This document shows, in pieces, positions 1-5,442 of a stretch of 5,442 nucleotides of DNA. Location of the stretch: positions 5,272 through 10,713 of the forward strand of contig DIVE01000060.1 of NCBI GenBank assembly GCA_002423265.1. Reading direction: 5' to 3'. The stretch is from Methylophilaceae bacterium UBA6140. GTDB lineage: Bacteria; Pseudomonadota; Gammaproteobacteria; Burkholderiales; Methylophilaceae. A model generated the notes under the pieces. That model worked only from the letters and a program-made list of their open reading frames with translations, made no database searches and was not told the origin of the DNA. Numbering within the stretch: position 1 is the first letter of the stretch; every line of letters begins with the position of its first letter. A program made the translations under genes and the position numbers.

Positions 1-213
1 GTCGCCGAACTGCGCGACTGGGTGGCAAAGGAGATCGGCCCCATCGCCAAACCGGATGAGATCCGCTTCGGCGAGAACCTGCCGAAAACCCGTTCCGGCA
101 AGATCATGCGCCGCCTGTTGCGTTCGCTGGCGAAAGGTGAGGAAATTACCTCCGATATTTCCACGCTGGATAACCCCGGCATTCTCGATCAACTGAAGCA
201 GGCGGTGGCGTGA
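1..213 (+). CDS. acs: Acetyl-CoA synthetase (AMP-forming), C-terminal fragment
   Basis: This is the last 70 codons of a gene that begins before the window; reading frame 1 is open from base 1 to the TGA at 211-213. The protein would activate acetate with ATP and CoA to acetyl-CoA through acetyl-AMP, in the cytoplasm. Seen here: the mobile C-terminal domain of ANL-family adenylating enzymes, with the signature [11 protein letters not shown] at fragment residues 28-38. The lysine at residue 34 (bases 100-102) matches the family's catalytic lysine, the one needed for adenylation and known in other bacteria to be inactivated by acetylation. The flanking pieces [14 protein letters not shown] and ISTLDNPG fit Acs better than propionyl-CoA synthetase or other acyl-CoA ligases, although the N-terminal substrate pocket is outside the window. 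The stop overlaps the start of the fumarase gene by four bases, so the two are probably cotranscribed. Confidence 0.93.
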   Translation, partial: VAELRDWVAKEIGPIAKPDEIRFGENLPKTRSGKIMRRLLRSLAKGEEITSDISTLDNPGILDQLKQAVA

Positions 214-1721
214 CCCTGATCAGGAACGAGGATCTGATTGCAAGCGTCGCCGATGCCTTGCAATTCATGTCGTATTACCACCCGCTCGATTTCATCCGTG
301 CGCTGGGCGATGCCCATGCGCTGGAACAGTCACCGGCGGCCAAGGACGCCATTGCGCAGATACTGACCAATTCGCGCATGTGCGCCGAAGGCCGCCGCCC
401 CATCTGTCAGGACACCGGCATCGTCGTCGTTTTCGTCGATGTCGGCACCAGTGTGCAGTGGGAGCCTGGCGCCGATATCGAGATGCTGATCAACGAGGGT
501 GTACGCCGTGCCTACGGCTTTGAGCAGAACCCGTTGCGCGCTTCCATCGTCGCCGATCCGGCGGGTAGCCGGCGCAACACGCGCGACAACACCCCCGCAG
601 TGATCCACGTGCGGCTGGTGCCGGGCGACAAGGTCGGAGTCAGACTGGCGGCCAAGGGCGGCGGCTCGGAGAACAAGGCACAACTCGCCATGCTCAACCC
701 TTCCGACGATATCGTCGAATGGGTGCTGTCGGCCGTCGCCGACATGGGCGCCGGCTGGTGTCCGCCCGGTGTGCTCGGCATCGGCATCGGTGGTACGGCG
801 GAAAAAGCCGTGCTGCTGGCGAAAGAGGCGCTGATGGACGAGATCGACATGCCGGCCCTGAAGGCGCGGGGCCCGCAGAACCGGCTGGAACAATTGCGCA
901 TCGAGATTTACGACAAGGTCAACGCACTCGGCATCGGCGCGCAGGGATTGGGTGGTCTTTCCACTGTGCTGGACGTGAAGATTCTCGATTACCCGACCCA
1001 CGCCGCCTCATTGCCGGTGGCGGTGATTCCCAACTGCGCAGCGACGCGTCACGCCCATTTCGTGCTCGACGGCAGTGGCCCCGCGTTGCAGACGCCGCCC
1101 AGCCTCGCTGACTGGCCCGAGGTCAGCTGGTCGCCCGATCCGCAGGCCCGTCATATCAACCTGGAAACGCTGACGGCTACCGAGATTGCCGAATGGCGCC
1201 CGGGAGAAACCCTGCTGCTTTCCGGCAAACTGTTGACCGGCCGCGACGCCGCGCACAAGCGTATTACCGAATTGCTGAAGAACGGCCAGCCGCTGCCGCA
1301 AGGTGTCGATTTCAGGAACCGTTTCATCTATTACGTCGGCCCGGTCGATCCGGTCGGCGACGAGGCCGTCGGTCCTGCCGGCCCGACGACAGCGACCCGC
1401 ATGGATAAATTCACCGAGTCGATGTTGTCCGGCACTGGTCTGCTCGGCATGATCGGCAAGGCCGAACGCGGCGAGGCCGCGATTGAGGCGATACGCCGCC
1501 ATCACGCGGTTTACCTGATCGCCGTCGGCGGTGCCGCCTATCTGGTGGCGAAGTCGATCAAATCCGCCCGCGTGGTCGCCTTTGCCGATCTCGGCATGGA
1601 GGCGATCTATGAGTTCGAGGTGAAGGACATGCCGGTGACGGTGGCGGTCGATGTCAACGGCGCTTCGATCCACGACATCGGCCCGGCGCAGTGGCGAGGC
1701 ATCGGGATTCGCAGCGCCTGA
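210..1721 (+). CDS. fumA: Class I fumarate hydratase (4Fe-4S, FumA/FumB type)
   Basis: A 503-residue cytoplasmic TCA-cycle enzyme that interconverts fumarate and L-malate using an oxygen-sensitive [4Fe-4S] cluster. The N-terminal Fumerase domain spans about residues 10-285 and the C-terminal domain about 290-495, fused in one chain as in E. coli FumA (slightly longer, near 548). The three cluster cysteines are C66 (PICQDTG), C184 (GWCPPG) and C276 (IPNCAATRH), with spacing close to that of FumA. By alignment from memory to the Leishmania enzyme, D68 is the likely catalytic acid and T393 the base, with R397, H264, R345 and K417 as substrate-binding residues. All are present, so the enzyme should be active. 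The start is a GTG whose last two bases lie in the acs stop (GTGA overlap). There is no clear Shine-Dalgarno sequence, so translational coupling to acs is likely. The start also fits the usual family N-terminus (..[15 protein letters not shown]..). A tartrate dehydratase is less likely because those are normally two-subunit enzymes. Confidence 0.95.
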   Translation: MTLIRNEDLIASVADALQFMSYYHPLDFIRALGDAHALEQSPAAKDAIAQILTNSRMCAEGRRPICQDTGIVVVFVDVGTSVQWEPGADIEMLINEGVRRAYGFEQNPLRASIVADPAGSRRNTRDNTPAVIHVRLVPGDKVGVRLAAKGGGSENKAQLAMLNPSDDIVEWVLSAVADMGAGWCPPGVLGIGIGGTAEKAVLLAKEALMDEIDMPALKARGPQNRLEQLRIEIYDKVNALGIGAQGLGGLSTVLDVKILDYPTHAASLPVAVIPNCAATRHAHFVLDGSGPALQTPPSLADWPEVSWSPDPQARHINLETLTATEIAEWRPGETLLLSGKLLTGRDAAHKRITELLKNGQPLPQGVDFRNRFIYYVGPVDPVGDEAVGPAGPTTATRMDKFTESMLSGTGLLGMIGKAERGEAAIEAIRRHHAVYLIAVGGAAYLVAKSIKSARVVAFADLGMEAIYEFEVKDMPVTVAVDVNGASIHDIGPAQWRGIGIRSA

Positions 1722-1734
1722 AACAAAAGCAGAT

Positions 1735-1766
1735 AAAAAGGGCTGACCGTTTGGTCAGCCTTTTTT
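1735..1766. terminator. Bidirectional Rho-independent terminator
   Basis: A perfect 8-bp stem, GGCTGACC (1741-1748) and GGTCAGCC (1753-1760), closes a GTTT loop. It is followed by six T on the + strand (1761-1766) and preceded by five A (1735-1739), which become a U-tract on the - strand. It lies 13 bases after the fumarase stop and about 19 bases beyond the stop of the convergent UPF0114 gene, so it can end both transcripts. Confidence 0.93.
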
Positions 1767-1785
1767 GTAGGTTGCCGCGAATACC

Positions 1786-2313
1786 TTAATGCGCTTTGGC
1801 AGTGCTGTGGACCATCAGGCGATCGATATAGGCGATCGAAACGGCAGAAATGACAAAGGCCATATGGATGATGGTTTGCCACATCATGGTCTGGTGGTCG
1901 AGGTTCTGTGCGTTGATGAAGGTTTTCAGCAGGTGAATCGAGGAAATGCCGATAATGGCGGTTGCCAGTTTTACTTTCAGCAGGTTGGCGTTGACGTGCG
2001 AAAGCCAGTCCGGTTCATCCGGGTGGCCGCGCAGATTGAGGCGAGAAACGAAGGTTTCGTAGCCGCCGACGATGACCATGATCAGCAGGTTGGAGATCAT
2101 GACGACGTCGATCAGGCCCAGCACGATCAGCATGATGTCGGCTTCAGCCAGGTGCGGGACTTTTTCAACCAGGTGCGTCAGTTCCACCATGAAGTGGAAC
2201 ACGTAAACGCCCTGCGCAACGATGAGGCCGAGATAGAGCGGCACTTGCAGCCAGCGGCTGCCGAACAGAATGCTGCTCATGACGCCCATGCGGGAGGGAT
2301 TGGTTTTTTCCAT
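1786..2313 (-). CDS. yqhA: YqhA/UPF0114 family inner-membrane protein (TIGR00645)
   Basis: A 175-residue integral membrane protein of unknown function, similar to E. coli YqhA (about 164 aa). Recognisable family stretches are SRWLQVPLYLGL (residues 19-30), a region with AEADIMLIVLGLIDV (57-70), GGYETFVSRL (83-92) and GISSIHLLKTFINAQN (122-137). Hydrophobic segments suggest about four membrane helices, near 22-44, 58-83, 115-132 and 146-165, with a hydrophilic loop at about 92-112. An in-frame ORF extends upstream to 2397, but the start at 2313 is preferred: AGGAA lies 5 bases upstream, the TM pattern and family length fit, and the upstream extension does not resemble the family. The gene stands alone: divergent from the DUF5924 gene, convergent with fumarase. 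The family assignment is firm; the biochemical role is not known. Confidence 0.9.
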   Translation of the reverse strand: MEKTNPSRMGVMSSILFGSRWLQVPLYLGLIVAQGVYVFHFMVELTHLVEKVPHLAEADIMLIVLGLIDVVMISNLLIMVIVGGYETFVSRLNLRGHPDEPDWLSHVNANLLKVKLATAIIGISSIHLLKTFINAQNLDHQTMMWQTIIHMAFVISAVSIAYIDRLMVHSTAKAH

Positions 2314-2318
2314 GAAAA

Positions 2319-2323
2319 TTCCT
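2319..2323 (-). promoter_or_regulatory. Ribosome binding site of the UPF0114 gene
   Basis: AGGAA on the minus strand, 5 bases before the ATG at 2313-2311. It decides for the short start over the in-frame ATG at 2397. Confidence 0.6.
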
Positions 2324-2371
2324 ATGATAAATGACGGATATGCAAGATAACGACAAATTTGACAGGGTGAG

Positions 2372-2380
2372 ATGATAGCA
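2372..2380 (-). promoter_or_regulatory. Possible extended -10 promoter for the UPF0114 gene
   Basis: The minus strand reads TGCTATCAT, which fits an extended -10 element (TGn followed by a 5/6 match to TATAAT). Transcription would start near 2365 and give a leader of about 50 bases before the start at 2313. The -35 region 17 bases upstream (TTAATG) is poor, which is common for extended -10 promoters. Pattern match only. Confidence 0.4.
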
Positions 2381-2470
2381 AAAGCAGCGCGCGGCATTAA
2401 TGTTTTTTCAGTGTTGCCGGCTGCTTCTTATCTGCCAGCAGAAGACACAGCAGCCCCGCCATGAAAACGC

Positions 2471-2476
2471 TACAAT
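2471..2476 (+). promoter_or_regulatory. Possible -10 element directly before the DUF5924 gene
   Basis: TACAAT, a 5/6 match to the sigma-70 -10 hexamer, ends 9 bases before the ATG at 2486. No good -35 hexamer is visible 16-19 bases upstream. If used, transcription would start about at the start codon and give a leaderless or nearly leaderless mRNA, which agrees with the lack of a Shine-Dalgarno sequence before 2486. Confidence 0.3.
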
Positions 2477-2485
2477 GCCGCTGCC

Positions 2486-3532
2486 ATGCGTGAAGTCATC
2501 ACCAAACTGAAACCCCTGCTGCCGGTCATCGCCTTTTTTGCCGGCTTTGTCTGGGATGCCATGACCATAGGCCGCCAGGTCAGACCGTTTGATCTTCTGG
2601 TGTTGAGCGGCTATTTATTGGCTGCCGGCGTGTTGCTCTGGTGGCTGGGTTACCGCAACAGTCTTGCACAGTCATCGACGCCATTGCAGCAAAGGCTGGA
2701 ACAGTGGCCTTATCTGCTGATGCAGTTTTTGTTCGGCGGCCTGTTCAGCGCGCTGTTCATTTTTTATATCAAGAGTGCCAGCCATCTGCCGGCACTGTTC
2801 TGGTGTCTGGGGCTGGCGCTGCTGCTCATCGGCAACGAGTTCATCAGCAACAAATACCGCCGTTTTACGCTACCCTGGGCGCTGTTCGGACTTTGTGCCA
2901 TGTTGCTGTTCAATTTTCTGCTACCGCACCTGGCCGGCAGTATTCATTTTTTCTGGTTTTATCTCAGCACCCTGGCCGGTGCAGGTCTTGCTTATGGCCT
3001 GCGCCGTGTCACGCCGGGGCGGCCCGGCAGGATGGGGCCGGTCTGGCTTATCGCCTCGGTACTGGCGGTAACCTATCCGCTCAATATCATCCCGCCGGTG
3101 CCGCTGGTCAAGCGTGAGGTCGAGGTGGGTTTGAATCTGCAAAAGGTCGAGAACGATTATCAGATTACGCAGGACCGGCTGGTGCCATGGAAATTCTGGA
3201 TGCTCTGGCAGAACCGCATTCATTTGCCTGCCGGAGAGCGCCTGTATTGCGTTTCTTCGGTGTTTGCGCCCGCAGGCCTCAACACCCGCCTTTATCATCG
3301 CTGGCAGTATCGCGACCCGCAGCAGGGCTGGCAGAGCATGGAGCGCATGGGTTTCGGGCTTGAAGGCGGCCGCGATGGCGGTTTCCGCGGCTATACCTAT
3401 AAACAGAATGTGCAGCCCGGTGTCTGGCGCATCAGTGTCGAGACCGAATACGGGCGCACGGTGGCCGTACACAAATTTCTGGTCAAACCCGGTGAGCCTG
3501 GCTTGCCCGGCAGCATCGTGACGATACGCTAA
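2486..3532 (+). CDS. DUF5924/DUF2914 multi-pass membrane protein
   Basis: A 348-residue protein of unknown function. The N-terminal half is very hydrophobic, with about seven predicted membrane helices near residues 9-28, 35-55, 74-95, 102-119, 129-148, 152-171 and 184-203. It opens with LKPLLPVIAFFAGFVWDA, the typical start of DUF5924 proteins. The remainder (about 205-348) is a soluble, probably periplasmic, beta-rich DUF2914-type domain with aromatic and glycine-rich features: HRWQYRDPQQGWQ (271-283), GGRDGGFRGYTYK (294-306), then PGVWRISVETEYGRTV (311-326). Only one cysteine (C255) lies in this soluble part. The start at 2486 is the only ATG before the first helix in this frame; ATGs at 2461 and 2475 are out of frame. 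No clear ribosome binding site is seen. The last codon is 5 bases from the end of the convergent rlmJ. Domain names are from memory of the families; no function can be assigned. Confidence 0.85.
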   Translation: MREVITKLKPLLPVIAFFAGFVWDAMTIGRQVRPFDLLVLSGYLLAAGVLLWWLGYRNSLAQSSTPLQQRLEQWPYLLMQFLFGGLFSALFIFYIKSASHLPALFWCLGLALLLIGNEFISNKYRRFTLPWALFGLCAMLLFNFLLPHLAGSIHFFWFYLSTLAGAGLAYGLRRVTPGRPGRMGPVWLIASVLAVTYPLNIIPPVPLVKREVEVGLNLQKVENDYQITQDRLVPWKFWMLWQNRIHLPAGERLYCVSSVFAPAGLNTRLYHRWQYRDPQQGWQSMERMGFGLEGGRDGGFRGYTYKQNVQPGVWRISVETEYGRTVAVHKFLVKPGEPGLPGSIVTIR

Positions 3533-3537
3533 GCGCC

Positions 3538-4398
3538 TTATTCGATCTCTGAAGCCAAGGTCCAGGCGGCGCCCTGATCGAGCGCCAGCTTGTCCAGCAG
3601 TACCGGCATCACGCTGTTCAAGGTGTCGGGCAGGGTCCAGGGCGGGTTGATGACGAACAGTCCGCTACCGTGCATGCCAAAACCGCCGATGGCAGGCGTC
3701 TGCACCGTGAGGGTGACGTCGAGCCAGTTTGCCGGGTGCAGCTTCTTCAGCTTGTCTACCATCTGCAAGGGTTCCGGCCGTTGCAGCAAGGGGTACCAGA
3801 TCAGGTAGGTACCGGTCGCGAAACGGCTGATGCTGTCTTTGGCCATTTCCACCACGCGGTTGTAATCCTGTTTTTCTTCATAGGGCGGGTCTATCAGCAC
3901 CACTGCGCGCCTCGGCGGCGGCGGCAACAGGGCCTTGATGCCGGCGAAGCCGTCCTGTGCCTGCGTCATCACCCTGCGGTTGTCCGCAGTCAGGCCGAGA
4001 TGCTTGAAGGATTGGTTCAGCAGCTTGTAGTCGTTCGGGTGCAACTCGAACAAACGCAGCCTGTCATCCGCGCGCATGGCGGAATAGGCCAGTAGCGGCG
4101 AGCCGGGGTAGTGCTTCAGCGACTTGTCGGGGTTGAAGCGACGGATGAGATGGACGTATTCCTTGATCGCCGGCGGCAAATCCGAGGTATTCCACAACCG
4201 GCTGATGCCGCCCGCATGCTCGGCGTTCTGCGTGGCATAACCCTTGTCCAGCGCATACATGCCGGCACCGGCGTGGGTGTCGATATACCAGAAGGGTTTG
4301 TCTTTCTGTGTGGCGTGTTTCAGGGCCTGCAGCAGAACAATGTGTTTCAGCACGTCGGCATGGTTGCCGGCGTGAAAGGCATGGCGATAACTGAGCAT
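3538..4398 (-). CDS. rlmJ: 23S rRNA (adenine(2030)-N6)-methyltransferase RlmJ
   Basis: A 286-residue cytoplasmic SAM-dependent enzyme that in E. coli (280 aa, formerly YhiR) methylates N6 of A2030 in 23S rRNA. The N-terminus MLSYRHAFHAGNHADVLKH is the family hallmark and fixes the start, although the upstream Shine-Dalgarno is weak. The methyltransferase elements are DTHAGAGMY (residues 40-48), YPGSP (97-101), FELHP (117-121) and the catalytic DPPYEEK (170-176), the D/N-PPY motif of N6-adenine methyltransferases. K18/H19, H42, S100 and E118 sit at the positions I recall for SAM contacts in the E. coli enzyme. The length is full and no key residue is missing. It follows sodC on the same strand after 36 bases, so readthrough is possible. 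Some gammaproteobacterial homologues have also been linked to use of DNA as a nutrient (ComJ); nothing here tests that. Confidence 0.96.
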   Translation of the reverse strand: MLSYRHAFHAGNHADVLKHIVLLQALKHATQKDKPFWYIDTHAGAGMYALDKGYATQNAEHAGGISRLWNTSDLPPAIKEYVHLIRRFNPDKSLKHYPGSPLLAYSAMRADDRLRLFELHPNDYKLLNQSFKHLGLTADNRRVMTQAQDGFAGIKALLPPPPRRAVVLIDPPYEEKQDYNRVVEMAKDSISRFATGTYLIWYPLLQRPEPLQMVDKLKKLHPANWLDVTLTVQTPAIGGFGMHGSGLFVINPPWTLPDTLNSVMPVLLDKLALDQGAAWTLASEIE

Positions 4399-4434
4399 GT
4401 AGCGGTTTCTGTGTAAGCGCCCGTATGGGCAGGG

Positions 4435-4956
4435 TTATTCAATGACGCCGCAGGCGATGCGGGCACCGCCGCCGCCCAGGGGTTTGGGGCTGTCGCTGTA
4501 ATTGTCGCTGCCGGCATGAATCATGATGGAGCGGTTGATGACATCGGCGATCTTCAATCTGGGGGCGATGATGGCCGTTGTGGCCGTGCCGTCGTCTGCA
4601 ACCTTCAGTGCCGGCAGATCACCGGAGTGGCCGGCGCCGGCCGGGCCTTCATGCTTGCCGCTGTGGCCGGGATCGTAGTGACCGCCGGCAGCGAGGCCGG
4701 CAACCATCTTGCCGTCTTTTTCCAGCGCGGCGCAGCTCGGGTTTTCATGGATATGGAAACCGCGTTCGCCGGGCGGCAATTCGGCCAGATCGGGCGTGAT
4801 GAGCAAACCTTGCGGGCTGTCGGCAAGCTTGACGATGCCGATGATCTTGCCAACGCCGGCTTCGCTGATGGCGCGCACGGCGACAACTTTCTCGGCAGCC
4901 ATGGCAGGCAGGCTGCTCAACAACAGGGTTGCGATTAACAGACGGGAAAGTTTCAT
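4435..4956 (-). CDS. sodC: Periplasmic Cu,Zn superoxide dismutase SodC
   Basis: A 173-residue exported enzyme that dismutates superoxide to hydrogen peroxide and oxygen in the periplasm; E. coli SodC has about the same length. Residues 1-20 or 1-21 form a Sec signal peptide (MKLSR, hydrophobic core, PAMA-AEK cleavage). All metal ligands are visible: Cu by H68, H70 (GFHIHENPSC) and H147 (MIHAG), bridging H93 (GGHYDP), and Zn by H102, H110 and D113 (GHSGDLPAL). The disulfide pair C75-C169 and the active-site R166 in GGGGARIACG are kept, so the enzyme should be active. An in-frame ORF runs upstream to 5046, but the start at 4956 is preferred because AAAGGA lies 8 bases upstream and only this start puts the signal peptide at the N-terminus. 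It is divergent from the EF-hand gene and directly upstream of rlmJ. Confidence 0.97.
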   Translation of the reverse strand: MKLSRLLIATLLLSSLPAMAAEKVVAVRAISEAGVGKIIGIVKLADSPQGLLITPDLAELPPGERGFHIHENPSCAALEKDGKMVAGLAAGGHYDPGHSGKHEGPAGAGHSGDLPALKVADDGTATTAIIAPRLKIADVINRSIMIHAGSDNYSDSPKPLGGGGARIACGVIE

Positions 4957-4964
4957 GATCAGGG

Positions 4965-4970
4965 TCCTTT
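4965..4970 (-). promoter_or_regulatory. Ribosome binding site of sodC
   Basis: AAAGGA on the minus strand, 8 bases upstream of the ATG at 4956-4954. It decides against the longer in-frame start at 5046, which would bury the signal peptide behind 30 residues. Confidence 0.7.
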
Positions 4971-5004
4971 GTGTGAATACAGCCTTTGTGACAATCATTC
5001 CGCC

Positions 5005-5010
5005 ATTGTA
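5005..5010 (-). promoter_or_regulatory. Possible -10 element for sodC
   Basis: TACAAT on the minus strand, placed to start transcription near 4998 and give a leader of about 40 bases. The -35 region at 17 bases spacing is GC-rich and does not match TTGACA, so an activator or another sigma factor would be needed. Weak pattern evidence. Confidence 0.3.
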
Positions 5011-5027
5011 TTCCATCAGATGCGATT

Positions 5028-5055
5028 CGGCCCGGTTCGGGGTCAACCGAAGCCG
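5028..5055. other. Interrupted inverted repeat between sodC and the EF-hand gene
   Basis: CGGC (5028-5031) and CGGTT (5033-5037) pair with AACCG (5045-5049) and GCCG (5052-5055), leaving a small internal loop and a 7-base top loop. There is no U-tract on either side, so it is not a standard terminator. It may be a protein-binding site or a chance fold in GC-rich DNA. Confidence 0.3.
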
Positions 5056-5097
5056 GATGGCGGCGTTGCTGATGATGCAAGACTTTTACTCACGACG

Positions 5098-5104
5098 AAA
5101 GGAA
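5098..5104 (+). promoter_or_regulatory. Ribosome binding site of the EF-hand gene
   Basis: AAAGGAA lies 6 bases before the ATG at 5111. The frame is open far upstream (antisense to sodC), so this site, together with the signal peptide, fixes the real start. Confidence 0.75.
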
Positions 5105-5110
5105 TTCATC

Positions 5111-5440
5111 ATGACATTGAGCAAAATCATCGGAATCACTGCAGCACTCGCGCTACTCGGCCTCGGCAGCGCGCAGGCGGAAGACGCGGCAAAAGTCGCT
5201 GAGGTGCAGAAATCCGAACGCGGCTTGAAGCCTGATGCCAACCAGGACGGCCGCATCAGCTTCGACGAATTCCGCGCCGCCGGCGAAAAACGCATACAGA
5301 AGCACTTCGAGCATATGGATACCAACGGTGACGGTTTCATTGATCAGGCTGAAAAGCAGGCGATGCGCGAGAAATGGAGCGAGAAGCGCAAAGTCAAGGG
5401 AGAGCGCTGCAACAAGTCGGATGCGGTAAAAACCTACTGA
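5111..5440 (+). CDS. Small exported protein with two EF-hand calcium-binding motifs
   Basis: A 109-residue protein. Residues 1-23 are a Sec signal peptide (MTLSK, hydrophobic core IIGITAALALLGLG, AQA-ED cleavage), so the mature form of about 86 residues should be periplasmic. Two canonical 12-residue EF-hand loops follow, 28 residues apart. Loop 1 is at 42-53 (DANQDGRISFDE, with D42, N44, D46, S50 and E53). Loop 2 is at 70-81 (DTNGDGFIDQAE, with D70, N72, D74, D78 and E81). Both have the central glycine and the bidentate glutamate, so calcium binding is likely. The tail after residue 84 is lysine/arginine-rich and holds the only cysteine (C100). No enzyme domain is present; calcium sensing, buffering or a structural role are all possible. 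It is divergent from sodC, and no partner gene is seen before the window ends. Confidence 0.9.
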   Translation: MTLSKIIGITAALALLGLGSAQAEDAAKVAEVQKSERGLKPDANQDGRISFDEFRAAGEKRIQKHFEHMDTNGDGFIDQAEKQAMREKWSEKRKVKGERCNKSDAVKTY

Positions 5441-5442
5441 AC

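Noticed and set aside
330..1673. Long reading frames (over 200 codons) on the minus strand inside the fumarase gene
   Set aside because: They are antisense shadows of a high-GC coding gene. The translations are rich in R, H, G and A, have no recognisable domain, and lie opposite a fully conserved fumarase.
2359..2364. Perfect -35 hexamer TTGACA on the + strand
   Set aside because: No -10-like hexamer occurs 15-19 bases downstream (the sequence there is AAAGCAGC-like), so a promoter is not supported.
2314..2397. N-terminal extension of the UPF0114 protein to an ATG at 2397
   Set aside because: A ribosome binding site sits just before 2313, a candidate promoter lies inside the extension, and family members start near this point.
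4629..4642. 14-bp perfect palindrome GGCCGGCGCCGGCC
   Set aside because: It lies within sodC and encodes the Ala/Gly-rich part of the zinc loop. Such palindromes are expected in GC-rich glycine/alanine codons, and no second copy was seen.
4957..5046. Upstream extension of sodC to an ATG at 5046
   Set aside because: It would put 30 polar residues before a clear signal peptide and skip a good ribosome binding site at 4965-4970.
4709..5110. In-frame extension of the EF-hand gene upstream across sodC
   Set aside because: It is antisense to sodC coding sequence. The signal peptide and the ribosome binding site at 5098-5104 fix the start at 5111.
1..5442. Mobile element, CRISPR array, toxin-antitoxin or defence system
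   Set aside because: No transposase, integrase, regular spaced repeats, nuclease or toxin-like pair was seen. Every sizeable gene except the two of unknown function belongs to a recognised family with a known activity or motif.

Overview
The window looks like an ordinary stretch of core chromosome from a moderately GC-rich Gram-negative proteobacterium. A betaproteobacterium of the Nitrosomonadales/Gallionellales kind is my best guess. That guess rests on the single-chain class I fumarase with its N-terminal sequence style, the DUF5924/DUF2914 membrane protein, a gammaproteobacterial/betaproteobacterial-type RlmJ, and the exported Cu,Zn superoxide dismutase and EF-hand proteins. It is inference from protein resemblance, not a taxonomic result. 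I see no insertion sequence, phage gene, CRISPR array, tRNA or rRNA, and no stretch longer than 300 bases without a gene.

Layout: bases 1-213 (+) are the 3' end of an acetyl-CoA synthetase gene. Its stop codon overlaps the GTG start of a complete class I (4Fe-4S) fumarate hydratase at 210-1721 (+). A strong hairpin with U-tracts on both sides (1735-1766) ends this unit and also the convergent gene that follows. That gene, 1786-2313 (-), encodes a small multi-pass membrane protein of the YqhA/UPF0114 family. After a 172-base divergent intergenic region comes 2486-3532 (+), a membrane protein with a seven-helix DUF5924-like N-terminus and a soluble DUF2914-like C-terminus. It runs head-on, with 5 bases between stop codons, into rlmJ (3538-4398, -), the 23S rRNA m6A2030 methyltransferase. 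rlmJ lies 36 bases downstream of sodC (4435-4956, -), a periplasmic Cu,Zn superoxide dismutase with every metal ligand present. A 154-base divergent region separates sodC from a small exported protein with two EF-hands (5111-5440, +), which ends two bases before the window edge.

Functionally, the acs-fum pair joins acetate activation to the TCA cycle and is likely one transcript with translational coupling. sodC and the EF-hand gene both encode exported metal-binding proteins and share a regulatory region, which may mean shared envelope-stress control, but nothing in the sequence proves that. The UPF0114 and DUF5924/DUF2914 proteins have no established function.

I did not find a convincing undescribed system. 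The findings are modest: gene-organisation oddities, a possible leaderless promoter, and small inverted repeats in the intergenic regions.
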